DNA from: CBDCME01 sp965218865
GTDB lineage: Bacteria > Pseudomonadota > Alphaproteobacteria > JAAXGF01
Direction of reading: 5' to 3'
Assembly: GCA_965218865.1 (NCBI GenBank)
Contig: CBDCME010000043.1
Location: 1-64,000 of the forward strand
Length of the DNA: 64,000 nucleotides
The notes beneath the pieces are model-generated. The model had not been told where the DNA came from. It searched no databases and worked only from the letters and a program-made list of their open reading frames with translations. Numbering within the stretch: the first letter of the stretch is position 1; each line of letters begins with the position of its first letter. The translations under genes and the position numbers were made by a program. Below are positions 37,761-46,486 of this stretch, piece after piece.

Positions 37761-39326
37761 GTCGTCCGTGAAGAACCCTGATTTCAAGCTGAAGCGGCGA
37801 TTGGGTTTGCGGTGGGGTGCGAGATGTCGCTGAGGAGCGCGGCCAGGATTTGGACAAACAAACGCCTCAGCCATTTGAGGACAAGGCGGTAGTTGTAGCC
37901 GGCGCCGGCGAGGATGGCGTTGATCTTGTCGCCGTCGCGGCCTTTGAGGAAGTTGCGCCCCAGCCTGCCATCGCTCTTGAGATGTCCGATCACGGCCTCG
38001 ACGGCGGAGCGCCGCCTGAGCTCCTTCTTGATCGTCGGCGTGATGCCGCGTTTCTGGCCTGATCTAAAGACGCGGTGTTTGTTGGGGTAATCGTGGCCCT
38101 GGTATCCCTTGTCGACATAGATGCGCTCGGCCGATATCCCCGTCCAGCGTTCCATCTCTTCGATCACCTGCCTCAAGGTGTGGCCATCATAGGGATTGCC
38201 GTGGAAGGCCTTGACGTGGGCGACGAACTGGCCGCCGGGGGGGCGGGAATTGGTCGCCGCCACGGAGACCTTGCAGCCGAACTCGTACGGCTTGTGCGCC
38301 TTCCCTTTGCCGATGCATTCGACCTCGGGCGCGTGGAGCGAATAGACCTTGGGCAAGGGGTCGCGCCGCTTCTGGGTCGACACCCGCTCGGCCAGCCACA
38401 AGGGGCGGCGGAAGGTATCCCGTAGGCTCTCCTCCTGGGCCGTCTTGCGGCGGATGTCGCGGATGGTGCGCCCGAGATAGGTCTTGAGCTTGCGCAGGGC
38501 CTTGTTGGCCCGCTTGTGCTGTTTGGCATGGCGGTAGCGGCCTTGCATGATCAACGCCCTCTTGCCCAGGCGGGTATAGGACTGACGCAGGGCAATGCCG
38601 TGCTCCCGTGCCAGTCGCACCAGCCGCTCGCGGGCTCGTTGCATCAGTTTGGCGTCGGTCGGAAAGGCAATCGCCTTCTCTTGTACGGTGGTGTCCACCG
38701 TCACCCGCTCGAGGTCCTTCTCCCGCAGCGCCCCCACCCGGTGGGCCACGGCCAGGCTCTCCTGGAATACCTTCTCCAAACCTTCCGGCCCGATCCGGTC
38801 CCGCCACCGGGTCATCGACGAGCGCTCCATGGGCAGCTCATGCTGAAAGTACTCTTCGCCGCAGAAGCACTGGAAGTATGGGTCGTAGACCCAGCGCTCG
38901 CAGACCTCCTCATCCGAGAGATCGAACATATGCTTGAGGATGTGCAGCCCAACCATCAACCGCGTCGGGACCCCCGGCCGACCCTCCTCCGAATACAAGG
39001 CTTCATAGGTCTCGTCGAAGAAAGTCCACGCGATCCGGCCCCCCAACACCACCAACTCGTGGCGCAGGTTGATGATGTTTTCGAACCGCGAGCGGAACAG
39101 GTCCTCTATTCCCGATGACACCTTGCGCGATGGCTTCATCACAGTTCTCCAATCCCAATCGACGGGAGCAGAGAATCACGTTCCGCAACGGAAGGGAATC
39201 CCCAAAATCAATTATTTCAAATCACAAGCTTTTCAGGCCCAAAACCCGTTTTCTTGCAAATCCGATTACTTCGCCAAACCGAAAGAGCTACCAACATCAG
39301 CCGCTTACGCGTTCTTCACGGGCGAC
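37761..39326 (-). mobile_element. IS5-type element, copy B (intact)
   Basis: 1566 bp, the same length and ends as copy A, flanked by TAGGGC on both sides (37755-37760 and 39327-39332). It sits near the 3' end of the ABC-2 permease gene. Confidence 0.92.
37784..39142 (-). CDS. IS5/IS1182-type transposase, copy B
   Basis: 452 residues, differing from copy A at only a few positions (for example PTDAKL for PTAAKL, TIRDIR for TVRDIR, SLRDTF for SLRDIF). All DDE motifs are intact (VTVDTTVQEK, IYVDKGYQGHD, SAVEAVIGHLK). Confidence 0.92.
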   Translation of the reverse strand: MMKPSRKVSSGIEDLFRSRFENIINLRHELVVLGGRIAWTFFDETYEALYSEEGRPGVPTRLMVGLHILKHMFDLSDEEVCERWVYDPYFQCFCGEEYFQHELPMERSSMTRWRDRIGPEGLEKVFQESLAVAHRVGALREKDLERVTVDTTVQEKAIAFPTDAKLMQRARERLVRLAREHGIALRQSYTRLGKRALIMQGRYRHAKQHKRANKALRKLKTYLGRTIRDIRRKTAQEESLRDTFRRPLWLAERVSTQKRRDPLPKVYSLHAPEVECIGKGKAHKPYEFGCKVSVAATNSRPPGGQFVAHVKAFHGNPYDGHTLRQVIEEMERWTGISAERIYVDKGYQGHDYPNKHRVFRSGQKRGITPTIKKELRRRSAVEAVIGHLKSDGRLGRNFLKGRDGDKINAILAGAGYNYRLVLKWLRRLFVQILAALLSDISHPTANPIAASA

Positions 39327-39448
39327 TAGGGCTTCTCGCCGTAAAGCGTACGATGTAACGGGTAGCGACCAATCGCACTTTGTTGTCGCGGCTAGTGGGC
39401 GATCCGGTTAGGCGATTATGGCATTGTCGCCGATCCGGAAAGAAAACG

Positions 39449-40336
39449 TCACGCTTGACGCGCCTCGATGACGCCGCGGCGAATGCTGCGCGTGCGCGTG
39501 AACAGCTTTTCCAGTTCCTCCGCCTCGCCCCAACGGATCGCTCGTTGCAAGCGCGATAGATCCTCGCTGAAGCGGCCCAGCATCTCAAGGACGGCATCCC
39601 GATTGCCCATGAAAATATCCCGCCACATGATCGGGTCGGAGGCGGCGATTCGGGAAAATTCACGAAAGCCACCGGCCGCGTACTTGATCACGTCCGTTTG
39701 CGTGCTTTCCTCGAGATCGAACACGGTGCCGACGATATTGTAGGCAATGAGATGGGGTAGATGGGACGTGATCGCCAGGACCTTGTCATGGCGGGCGGCA
39801 TCCATGATCTCGATCATGCTTCCGGCCCGCCGCCAGAGCTCCGCAACGCGTTCGACCGCGGTGGGATCGGTCCCGGGCGGGGGTGTCAAGATGCACCAGC
39901 GCCCTTCGAACAGAGTCTCGAAACCCGCTTCCGGACCCGAATGCTCGGTTCCGGCGACAGGGTGGCCCGGCACGAAATGCACGCCCTCGGGAATCAGGGG
40001 ACCGATCTCGCGGATCGGCGCCTCCTTGACCGAACCAACGTCGGTAACAATGGCGCCCTTGGCCAGGTTCGGAGCCATCGCCCTTACGGCGGCGGGATAA
40101 GCGCCGAGAGGGGTGCAGAGAATGACGAGGTCGGCGTCGCGCACGGCCTCGGCGGGATCAAGCGCGACGCTATCGACCAACCCGAGTTCCGCCGTTTTCG
40201 CCAGCGTCTCGGGTGTCCGCGAGCAAGCGACGCTATGCCCGGCCAGACCATCGCGCCGCACCACCCGAGCGAGCGACGAGCCGATCAAGCCGATACCCAT
40301 GAAAACCATGCGCTGGAAAAGGGGAGCCTCGGCCAT
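39449..40336 (-). CDS. tyrC: Prephenate/arogenate dehydrogenase
   Basis: This enzyme makes the tyrosine precursor by NAD(P)-dependent oxidative decarboxylation of prephenate or arogenate. 295 residues with the Rossmann motif FMGIGLIGSSLARVV, the mid-domain VTDVGSVKEAPI and the catalytic-region GHPVAGTEHSGPEAGF. The C-terminal helical domain begins after SHLPHLIAYNIVG. It is the last gene of the leftward chorismate mutase-hisC-tyrC cluster, starting three bases after the hisC stop. Substrate preference cannot be read from the sequence; tyrA is an equally usual name. Confidence 0.9.
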   Translation of the reverse strand: MAEAPLFQRMVFMGIGLIGSSLARVVRRDGLAGHSVACSRTPETLAKTAELGLVDSVALDPAEAVRDADLVILCTPLGAYPAAVRAMAPNLAKGAIVTDVGSVKEAPIREIGPLIPEGVHFVPGHPVAGTEHSGPEAGFETLFEGRWCILTPPPGTDPTAVERVAELWRRAGSMIEIMDAARHDKVLAITSHLPHLIAYNIVGTVFDLEESTQTDVIKYAAGGFREFSRIAASDPIMWRDIFMGNRDAVLEMLGRFSEDLSRLQRAIRWGEAEELEKLFTRTRSIRRGVIEARQA

Positions 40337-40339
40337 GTA

Positions 40340-41434
40340 TCAACCCATGAATTCGGCCAGCGCCGTGACCAGGGCCCTAAGATCCGGTTCGGTGCCGACA
40401 GTGATGCGGAGGCACTCGGGCAAGCCGTAATTACCCAACGTACGGGGAATGATCCCCTTGCCGGTGAGAAAGGCGTTCGCGGTCTCGGCGTCGCGACCGG
40501 AATTGGGCGGAAAACGAACGAGAACGAAATTGGCCACGCTGGGATAGACCTGGAGGCCCAAGTCGCCGAGCGCGGCCTCGAGCCACGGACGGAAAGTTTC
40601 GTTATGGCGCCTTGAGGCACGGGTATGGGCGACGTCCCCGAGCGCCGCGACGCCAGCGGCGAGGGCCGGCGCGTTGACGTTGAAGGGAGCACGCAAACGG
40701 TTGAGAATCTCGGCCACCGCCAAGGAGCAATAAGCCCATCCCAGGCGCAACCCGGCCAGGCCGTGGATCTTCGAAAAGGTTCGGGTCATCACGACGTTGT
40801 CGAAGTCGTCGACGAGGCCGCGTCCGGATTCGTAATCCGCCGCTCCGACGTATTCCGCGTAGGCCGCGTCGACGACCAGGAGCACGTCGCCGGGAAGACC
40901 CGCGTGGAGCCGGCCAAGGGCACTCCTAGAAAGATAACTGCCGGTCGGATTATTCGGGTTGGCCAGAAACACGATTCGGGTTCGCGGCGTAACCCGCGCA
41001 AGGAGGGCGTCGACGTCCGCCGTTAGATCGATCTCGGGAGCCATCACGGGTCGCGCCCCGACGGCCCGCGCCACGATCGGATAAACCAGGAATCCGTACC
41101 GACTCATCAACACCTCGTCACCGCCACCCGCGTAGGCGCGGGCCAAGAGGCCGATGAGTTCGTCCGAACCGTTTCCGCAGACGATGCGTCGGACGTCCAA
41201 GTCGTGATGATTGGCCAGGGTTTCTCGCAACGCCGTTGCCCCGCCGTCGGGGTATCGGGCCAGATGGTTCACGGCTTCGTGGTGGGCCGCCACCGCCCGT
41301 GGACTTGGTCCCAGGGCAGATTCGTTCGAGGCGAGTTTGACGATACGGTCAGCTGGAAACCCGTCGATGGACGACTTGCCACCGAAATAAGGAGTGATGT
41401 CGAGAATTCCGGGGCGTGGCGTAAGACTGGCCAT
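40340..41434 (-). CDS. hisC: Histidinol-phosphate / aromatic aminotransferase
   Basis: A pyridoxal-phosphate aminotransferase acting in histidine synthesis and, in this context, probably on aromatic keto acids too. 364 residues from ATG 41434 (MASLTPRPGILDITPYFGGK). Motifs are KLASNESALGPSPRA, CGNGSDELIGLLARAY, FLANPNNPTGSY and TRTFSKIHGLAGLRLGWA with the PLP Lys. It lies between chorismate mutase and tyrC, which supports an aromatic role. An ATG upstream is in frame but would overlap the chorismate mutase gene. Confidence 0.92.
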   Translation of the reverse strand: MASLTPRPGILDITPYFGGKSSIDGFPADRIVKLASNESALGPSPRAVAAHHEAVNHLARYPDGGATALRETLANHHDLDVRRIVCGNGSDELIGLLARAYAGGGDEVLMSRYGFLVYPIVARAVGARPVMAPEIDLTADVDALLARVTPRTRIVFLANPNNPTGSYLSRSALGRLHAGLPGDVLLVVDAAYAEYVGAADYESGRGLVDDFDNVVMTRTFSKIHGLAGLRLGWAYCSLAVAEILNRLRAPFNVNAPALAAGVAALGDVAHTRASRRHNETFRPWLEAALGDLGLQVYPSVANFVLVRFPPNSGRDAETANAFLTGKGIIPRTLGNYGLPECLRITVGTEPDLRALVTALAEFMG

Positions 41435-41444
41435 GGGGACGGTC

Positions 41445-42317
41445 CTATTTGGCGTCGGTTTGTCCGAGTGGCACGGCGTAACCGCCCAGCCGAACCACAC
41501 GTTTGCAGTGCTCGCCCATCTTTTCCTCGAAGCGAGCCAGCCGGACGTCGTTGTCGCCGACGAAGTCCGCGATCTCGACCAGATGCAGACGGGAGCCTGG
41601 TTCCCTCTTATCTTGCCAAACGGCGATGATGTTGGCGGGCAGGCCCGAGCCGATGATCCTCTCGCTCAGCTTGGCGCGGCTATACTCCGCGCTGGCGTCG
41701 ACGACGATGAGCGAAGCGTCGTCACCGGTTTTTTCCTGGTCAACTTGGGCGATGGCAAGGGCGCTGAGGTTCTCGAATCGGCCATTGCTGTTATCGACGA
41801 ACGGCAGCCGCGCGACAACCCGCGGCATGTGCTCTCCGATCATCGGCAGATGACGCCACCAAGGATCGCGATCATCATCCTGCGGAGCCACCAGAACGCC
41901 CACCGTCGCCGTGCGATCGACCACCCGTTGAATCACCCGATTGGCCGGCCCGTGGAGACTCATTCGGGTACAGGATCCATAATGGTCACGTGCCAAATCC
42001 CAGTAGCCGACGGACTTTTCCGGCGCCTGAACAGCGACCGAGAAGGGTCCCTGAATGGCCAGGAAGGCGGCGACCATCTCACGCCATACCCTGACCACGG
42101 CGGAAATCGGCATCGCCCCCTTATGCCGCTTCACCAGGCGACGCAAAATTTCGGCCTCTCGCGCCGGCCGGAAGATCGCGACCCTTCCGCCCCGGCTCTT
42201 GGCTTGGCCGATCTTCTCGACGATCTCGGCACGATTCATGAAGAGATCGTGGATTCGATCGTCGACGCCGTCGATCTGGCGGCGCAGGGAGGAGAGAGAA
42301 ACACGTGGGCGGTTCAT
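41445..42317 (-). CDS. Chorismate mutase domain protein (PheA-like)
   Basis: 290 residues from ATG 42317. Residues about 8-90 are an AroQ-type chorismate mutase: LSSLRRQIDGVDDRIHDLFM, EIVEKIGQAK and FRPAREAEILRRLV. Chorismate mutase converts chorismate to prephenate. The following part (FSVAVQAPEKSVGYWDLARD, NRVIQRVVDRTATVGVL) has the rough outline of a prephenate dehydratase-like or sensing domain but lacks a clear dehydratase Thr-Arg-Phe motif, so I do not assign dehydratase activity. It heads the hisC-tyrC cluster, ten bases upstream of hisC, divergent from metX. Confidence 0.8.
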   Translation of the reverse strand: MNRPRVSLSSLRRQIDGVDDRIHDLFMNRAEIVEKIGQAKSRGGRVAIFRPAREAEILRRLVKRHKGAMPISAVVRVWREMVAAFLAIQGPFSVAVQAPEKSVGYWDLARDHYGSCTRMSLHGPANRVIQRVVDRTATVGVLVAPQDDDRDPWWRHLPMIGEHMPRVVARLPFVDNSNGRFENLSALAIAQVDQEKTGDDASLIVVDASAEYSRAKLSERIIGSGLPANIIAVWQDKREPGSRLHLVEIADFVGDNDVRLARFEEKMGEHCKRVVRLGGYAVPLGQTDAK

Positions 42318-42602
42318 GGTTCCAACGAGCAACGGACGTGGACTGGCGCGGGCCCGAAAAAGAGCGGTAGTAGTAGACCCGACTTGACCGAAAATCAAAG
42401 AAATTGCTTGCCAAGAATTGTCCCGTTCGGCATCGCCGAAATCTCTGGAGTGCTTAGCGGAGCAATGATTTGATCGGCCCCAACGAGCGCCGAACGGAAT
42501 GGAACACGAAGAAATCGTTGACACGAGCCGGACCTACAACCTAGCTATGTTTCCCGAACACCAGCAACGGCAGTCCGACACCCGTGAAACGGCTCAACCG
42601 AA

Positions 42603-43763
42603 GTGGCAAGCACGAATACCGACCGCGACAAGCTCTTGCTGCATCCCCATGTTCGACTTGGGGAGAGGTCGCCGTTGCGCCTCGACCGCGGGGTTGATCT
42701 GGGCCCCTTCACGGTCGCCTACCGCACTTGCGGTACCCTGAACGCGGACAAGTCGAACGCCATTCTCGTTTGCCACGCGCTGACCGGCGATCAGCACCTT
42801 GTCGGACCGCATCCGCTAACCGGTCGTCCCGGCTGGTGGGAGGAAATGGTCGGCCCGGGCAAGACCCTCGACACCGACCGTTTTCACATTATTTGCAGCA
42901 ACGTTCTTGGCGGCTGCATCGGCACCACGGGACCGATGGACGACGACCCCGCGACCGGTCAACCCTACGGACTGCGTTTCCCCGTGATCACGATCGCCGA
43001 CATGGTGCGAGCCCAGGCAATGTTGCTCGACCACCTCGAAATACCCGACGTGTTTTGTGTCACGGGGGGGTCGATGGGCGGCATGCAGGTCCTCGAATGG
43101 GTCGCGAGTTATCCCGAGCGCGTATTCTCCGCCGTTCCCATTGCCACCTCGGCACGGCACACAGCGCAGAATATCGCTTTTCACGAAGTCGGACGTCAAG
43201 CGATCATGGCCGATCCCGATTGGCGGGGCGGCGACTACCAACGATACGGCGTCCGCCCCGTGCGCGGATTGGCGGTAGCCCGCATGGCGGCCCATATCAC
43301 CTACATGTCGGAAGGGGCGTTGCACCGAAAGTTCGGCCGTGAATTGCAGGACCGAAAGTCACTGAGTTACGGTTTCGACGCGGATTTTCAGGTCGAAAGT
43401 TATTTGCGCCACCAAGGGATCACTTTTGTCGACCGATTCGACGCCAATTCCTACCTCTACATCACCCGGGCGATGGATTATTTCGATCTCACCGCCGAGC
43501 ACGGCGGCGTTCTCGCCAACGCTTTCCGCGGCGTCCGTACGCGCTTTTGCCTGATCTCGTTCACCAGCGATTGGCTGTTCCCGACCAGCGAAAACCGGGA
43601 CATCGTGCGGGCCCTGAACGTCGTCGCCGCCGACGTAAGTTTCGTCGAGATAGAAACCGACAAGGGGCACGACGCGTTTCTCCTGGACGAGCCGGAGTTT
43701 CACGCCACCTTCGCGGGTTTTCTCGAGGGCGCGGCCGAGCACCGGGGCCTAGGCCGGAAATGA
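42603..43763 (+). CDS. metX: Homoserine O-acetyl/succinyltransferase MetX
   Basis: MetX acylates homoserine in methionine synthesis. 386 residues from GTG 42603. It is an alpha/beta hydrolase with VCHALTGDQHLVG, the nucleophile elbow TGGSMGGMQVLEW (Ser), the Asp in FTSDWLFPTSE and the His in KGHDAFLLDEPEFH. NVLGGCIGTTGP is a family signature. Its stop overlaps the metW start (ATGA). Whether acetyl- or succinyl-CoA is used cannot be settled here. I found no SAM riboswitch upstream. Confidence 0.95.
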   Translation: MASTNTDRDKLLLHPHVRLGERSPLRLDRGVDLGPFTVAYRTCGTLNADKSNAILVCHALTGDQHLVGPHPLTGRPGWWEEMVGPGKTLDTDRFHIICSNVLGGCIGTTGPMDDDPATGQPYGLRFPVITIADMVRAQAMLLDHLEIPDVFCVTGGSMGGMQVLEWVASYPERVFSAVPIATSARHTAQNIAFHEVGRQAIMADPDWRGGDYQRYGVRPVRGLAVARMAAHITYMSEGALHRKFGRELQDRKSLSYGFDADFQVESYLRHQGITFVDRFDANSYLYITRAMDYFDLTAEHGGVLANAFRGVRTRFCLISFTSDWLFPTSENRDIVRALNVVAADVSFVEIETDKGHDAFLLDEPEFHATFAGFLEGAAEHRGLGRK

Positions 43764-44383
43764 CCGCGCTGGGGCGAGTTCGGCTACCGTCGGATTTGGA
43801 GGTTGTCGCGGAATTGGTCGAGGACGGGACCCGCGTTCTCGACGTCGGTTGCGGCGACGGCAAACTACTCGATTACCTCATCCACCAAAAACTCGTTGAC
43901 GGGCGCGGCATCGAGTTGAGCCAGCGAGGCGTCAACTCCTGCGTGAGCCAAGGCCTTTCGGTGATCCAGGGCGACGCGGATACGGACCTCAAGGATTATC
44001 CCGACGAGGCTTTCGACTACGTGGTTCTCAGCCAAACGCTTCAGGAAACGCGCAACCCTCGGGCGGTGCTCCTCGAATTGAGGAGAATTGGCCGATTCGC
44101 GATAGTCTCCTTCCCCAATTTCGGACATTGGCAATGCCGTTGGCAGCTATTGTGGCACGGCCGCATGCCCGTCACCGACATGCTGATGGACGCGTGGTAC
44201 AGGACCCCGAATATCCATCTCTGCACGATCACCGATTTCTTTGCCCTTTGCGAGAGTCTGGACATTCGCATCCAACGCGCGATTTCGCTTGGCCGTCACG
44301 GCGCGCCAAAGGATGTCGGGCAAAAGATAAGGCAGGCCAACCTATTCGGCGTCCAAGCGGTGTTTTTGCTTACGCGCTGCTAG
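43760..44383 (+). CDS. metW: Methionine biosynthesis protein MetW
   Basis: MetW is a methyltransferase-fold protein that works with MetX. 207 residues from ATG 43760, overlapping metX by four bases. It shows VLDVGCGDGKLLDYL, GIELSQRGVNSCV, DYVVLSQTLQETRNP and the family-specific FPNFGHWQCRWQLLWHGRMP. The stop codon TAG (44381-44383) comes from the terminal CTAG of the interspersed repeat, so the C-terminus may have been trimmed or altered by that insertion. Confidence 0.94.
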   Translation: MTALGRVRLPSDLEVVAELVEDGTRVLDVGCGDGKLLDYLIHQKLVDGRGIELSQRGVNSCVSQGLSVIQGDADTDLKDYPDEAFDYVVLSQTLQETRNPRAVLLELRRIGRFAIVSFPNFGHWQCRWQLLWHGRMPVTDMLMDAWYRTPNIHLCTITDFFALCESLDIRIQRAISLGRHGAPKDVGQKIRQANLFGVQAVFLLTRC

Positions 44384-44488
44384 TGCATCGACCCAAACGG
44401 AGGCGACAGCCGAAGTTTGGAAAGTTGATGCATCGACAATGGCCTGGTGCACGGGGGCGTGAACGAAGTGAATGCGCCGGTGCGCTAG
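44380..44488 (+). repeat. CTAG-ended interspersed repeat, copy B
   Basis: A 109-bp copy in the orientation opposite to copy A. Its left CTAG supplies the metW stop codon. Its right CTAG (44485-44488) is split by an IS630 element inserted at the TA; the second half reappears at 45646-45648 and gives the stop codon of the convergent methyltransferase gene. Confidence 0.88.
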
Positions 44489-45645
44489 TGTTCCGACTCA
44501 TTTAAACGGTACCCTTCTTCACCTGATTGAGGGTGTTCCGAGCTCGATACACTTTTTTGAGGATGTCTCGGGCGGTGGCGGTCCAGGCGAAGGGTTTGGA
44601 GTTCTCGTTGTGCTTGGCGAGATAGTCGTCGATGGCCGCCTCCAGTTCGGGGACGCTCTTGAAGACGCCCCGGCGGATGGCGTTTTGGGTGATTTCGGCG
44701 AAGAAGCGTTCGACCTGGTTCAGCCAGGAGGCCGACGTCGGCGTGAAGTGGAAATGGAAGCGGGGGTGCTTTTCCAGCCACGCCTTGACCTTGGCATGCT
44801 TGTGGGTGGCGTAGTTGTCGACGATCAAGTGGATGTCGAGCCGCTTCGGCGTCTTGCGGTCGAGCCGGCGCAGGAAACGGAGGAACTCCTGGTGCCGGTG
44901 CCGCTTCATGCATTGGCCGATGACCGTGCCGTCGAGCACGTTGAGCGCCGCGAACAGCGTCGTCGTGCCGTTGCGCTTGTAATCGTGGGTCATGGTGCCG
45001 GCGCGGCCCTTCTTTATCGGCAGGCCGGGCTGGGTGCGGTCGAGAGCCTGAACCTGGCTCTTCTCGTCGACCGAAAGAACCAGCGCCTTGTCCGGCGGGT
45101 TCAGGTAAAGCCCGATAACGTCCTCCACCTTCTCGGCGAACCTCGGGTCGTTCGAGACCTTGAAGATGGAAATCAGATGCGGCTTCAATCCATACTCGGC
45201 CCAGATCCTCTGCACACTGGCTGATTCCGACGGCCTTGGCCATCGTGCGAACACTCCACTGGGTCGCGTTCGGCGGTGCCTCCCGCATCGTCTTCGTCAA
45301 CACCAGCGATTTCACCGCGGCGCCCAAGGGGGGCTTGCCGGACCCCCGGTCCCGATCCCGCAACAGTCCGTCGACCCCTTCCTCGAGGAAGCGTTCCTGC
45401 CAGCGCCACACCGTCGGCTTGCTCTTGCCTACTTGACGCATGATCGCCATCGTCCCGAGACGATCCCCGGACAGAAGCACGATCCGCGCACGCCAGACAT
45501 GCTTCTGGGGGGTATTCCGGCCCGAAACCAGCCGCTCCAGTCGGCTCCGGTCGCCAGGAGATACCCAAATACAAGCGGTTGTTCCCATGCAGGCATAATC
45601 GCATAGTTCCAGTCCCTTGGGGATCTTTTAAATGTGACGAAACAC
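44488..45645 (-). mobile_element. IS630-family element of a third type, inside the CTAG repeat
   Basis: 1158 bp flanked by TA (44486-44487 and 45646-45647). The ends are GTGTTCCGACTCATTTAAA and, in reverse, GTGTTTCGTCACATTTAAA. The target TA is the one in the right-hand CTAG of repeat copy B. Confidence 0.88.
44502..45588 (-). pseudogene. IS630-family transposase with one frameshift
   Basis: The N-terminal half (from ATG 45588, MGTTACIWVSPGDRSRLERL; helix-turn-helix in VGKSKPTVWRWQERF) ends near SVRTMAKAVGIS. One base then puts the rest in another frame: ASVQRIWAEYGLKPHLISIF, ALVLSVDEKSQVQALDR (Asp), IHLIVDNYATHKHAKVKAWL (Asp) and SASWLNQVERFFAEIT (Glu). The shift is near 45225 and I see no slippery run, so the copy is probably inactive unless its ends are used in trans. 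Confidence 0.85.
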
Positions 45646-46376
45646 TAGGACGGCCCTCGACCGGCGCCGATGAGGCCAGGAAAGACCAGGGTGCGCCGGC
45701 GCCGCGCGCCGACCAGCTTCGCCGCGTATACCTGCTTTTCCGCCTGGACCAGGATGACGCCGGCGAAGGGTCGCCCCCAGCGTTCGCCCAGGCGCTCCCA
45801 GCCGGTCGCCGAACCCAACATCACGCGAGAACGGACCGGCGGCAAATAGAGCGCCGTCGTGGTGCGTTCGGGTATGAACATGCATTCCCGCAAGATTTTG
45901 GACAACTGCGACGGACTGAAGGGATGGCCGTGGCCGAAGGGCGATCGTTCCAGCCAGGCCCAGACCCCGCGCCGGTTCGGCGCCACCACCAGCACCCGTC
46001 CCCCCACCGCCATGACCCGCCACACCTCGCGCAGCATCGGCCGCAATTGTTCGCTGCACTCCACGGCATGGACCAGAAGCGCGAGGTCGACGGCGTTGTC
46101 GGACAAGGGCAAATCGGCCTCGTCGGTGAGGGCCACGAGGCCACGTCCCTCGGGCGGCCAGGGAACGGCGCCCTGCCGGGTCGGCATGAACGCGAATAGC
46201 CGCTCCGCCTCACCCAGAAAGGGCCGCAGATAGGGGGTCGCGTAGCCGAGTCCCAGAATTCGCCGGCCCTTGACGTTACGCCACATTTCCCGGATTCGCC
46301 GGCGCACGAGGCGGCGCGCCATCTGGCCCAGATGACTGCCGTAAAAGGAATTGAGATCCAGCACGTGGTGCCACAT
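45645..46376 (-). CDS. Class I SAM-dependent methyltransferase
   Basis: 243 residues from ATG 46376 (MWHHVLDLNSFYGSHLGQMA); an ATG 18 bases upstream is also possible. The SAM-binding start is weak (GRRILGLGYATPYLRPFLG), then DLPLSDNAVDLALLVHAVEC and LREVWRVMAVGGRVLVVAPN follow the methyltransferase fold. This type is common in alphaproteobacteria, often near hydroxyacylglutathione hydrolase; substrate unknown. The stop TAG lies in the right-hand CTAG of the interspersed repeat. Confidence 0.8.
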   Translation of the reverse strand: MWHHVLDLNSFYGSHLGQMARRLVRRRIREMWRNVKGRRILGLGYATPYLRPFLGEAERLFAFMPTRQGAVPWPPEGRGLVALTDEADLPLSDNAVDLALLVHAVECSEQLRPMLREVWRVMAVGGRVLVVAPNRRGVWAWLERSPFGHGHPFSPSQLSKILRECMFIPERTTTALYLPPVRSRVMLGSATGWERLGERWGRPFAGVILVQAEKQVYAAKLVGARRRRTLVFPGLIGAGRGPS

Positions 46377-46486
46377 GACGCGGCACTTTAGCATAGACGT
46401 CCGCGATAACGATGACTCGGCTCACCTGGCATGCCGAAACGATCGGCGACAACGGCGGCCGGAGCGGGCGCGGTCCACGCCGTGGT

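Larger units (their letters stand above)
35483..39358 (+). pseudogene. ABC-2 type permease split by IS630 and IS5 elements
   Basis: The first 126 codons (MWRVFIKDIRELAAAPMLVV, then a periplasmic region with YVDHANNSFYPHW) run into an IS630 element at 35861. Removing it and one TA rejoins KPLL to IIQKIAFVIH and, after a soluble part, to helices in LAVMLASFTSFLLAAGTIIR, KIMLPLLAGVVVLLLLTSVS and YLIALILFTNGIFLF. Near the end copy B of the IS5 element is inserted. Removing it with one TAGGGC gives ALLARLGLLAVKRTM and TAA 39358. The intact protein of about 395 residues has the ABC-2 layout: one N-terminal span, a large loop, then several spans. Confidence 0.75.

Noticed and set aside
42318..42602. 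SAM riboswitch (SAM-II type) upstream of metX
   Set aside because: SAM-II leaders are common before alphaproteobacterial metX/metA genes, but I could not find the conserved pseudoknot sequence here.
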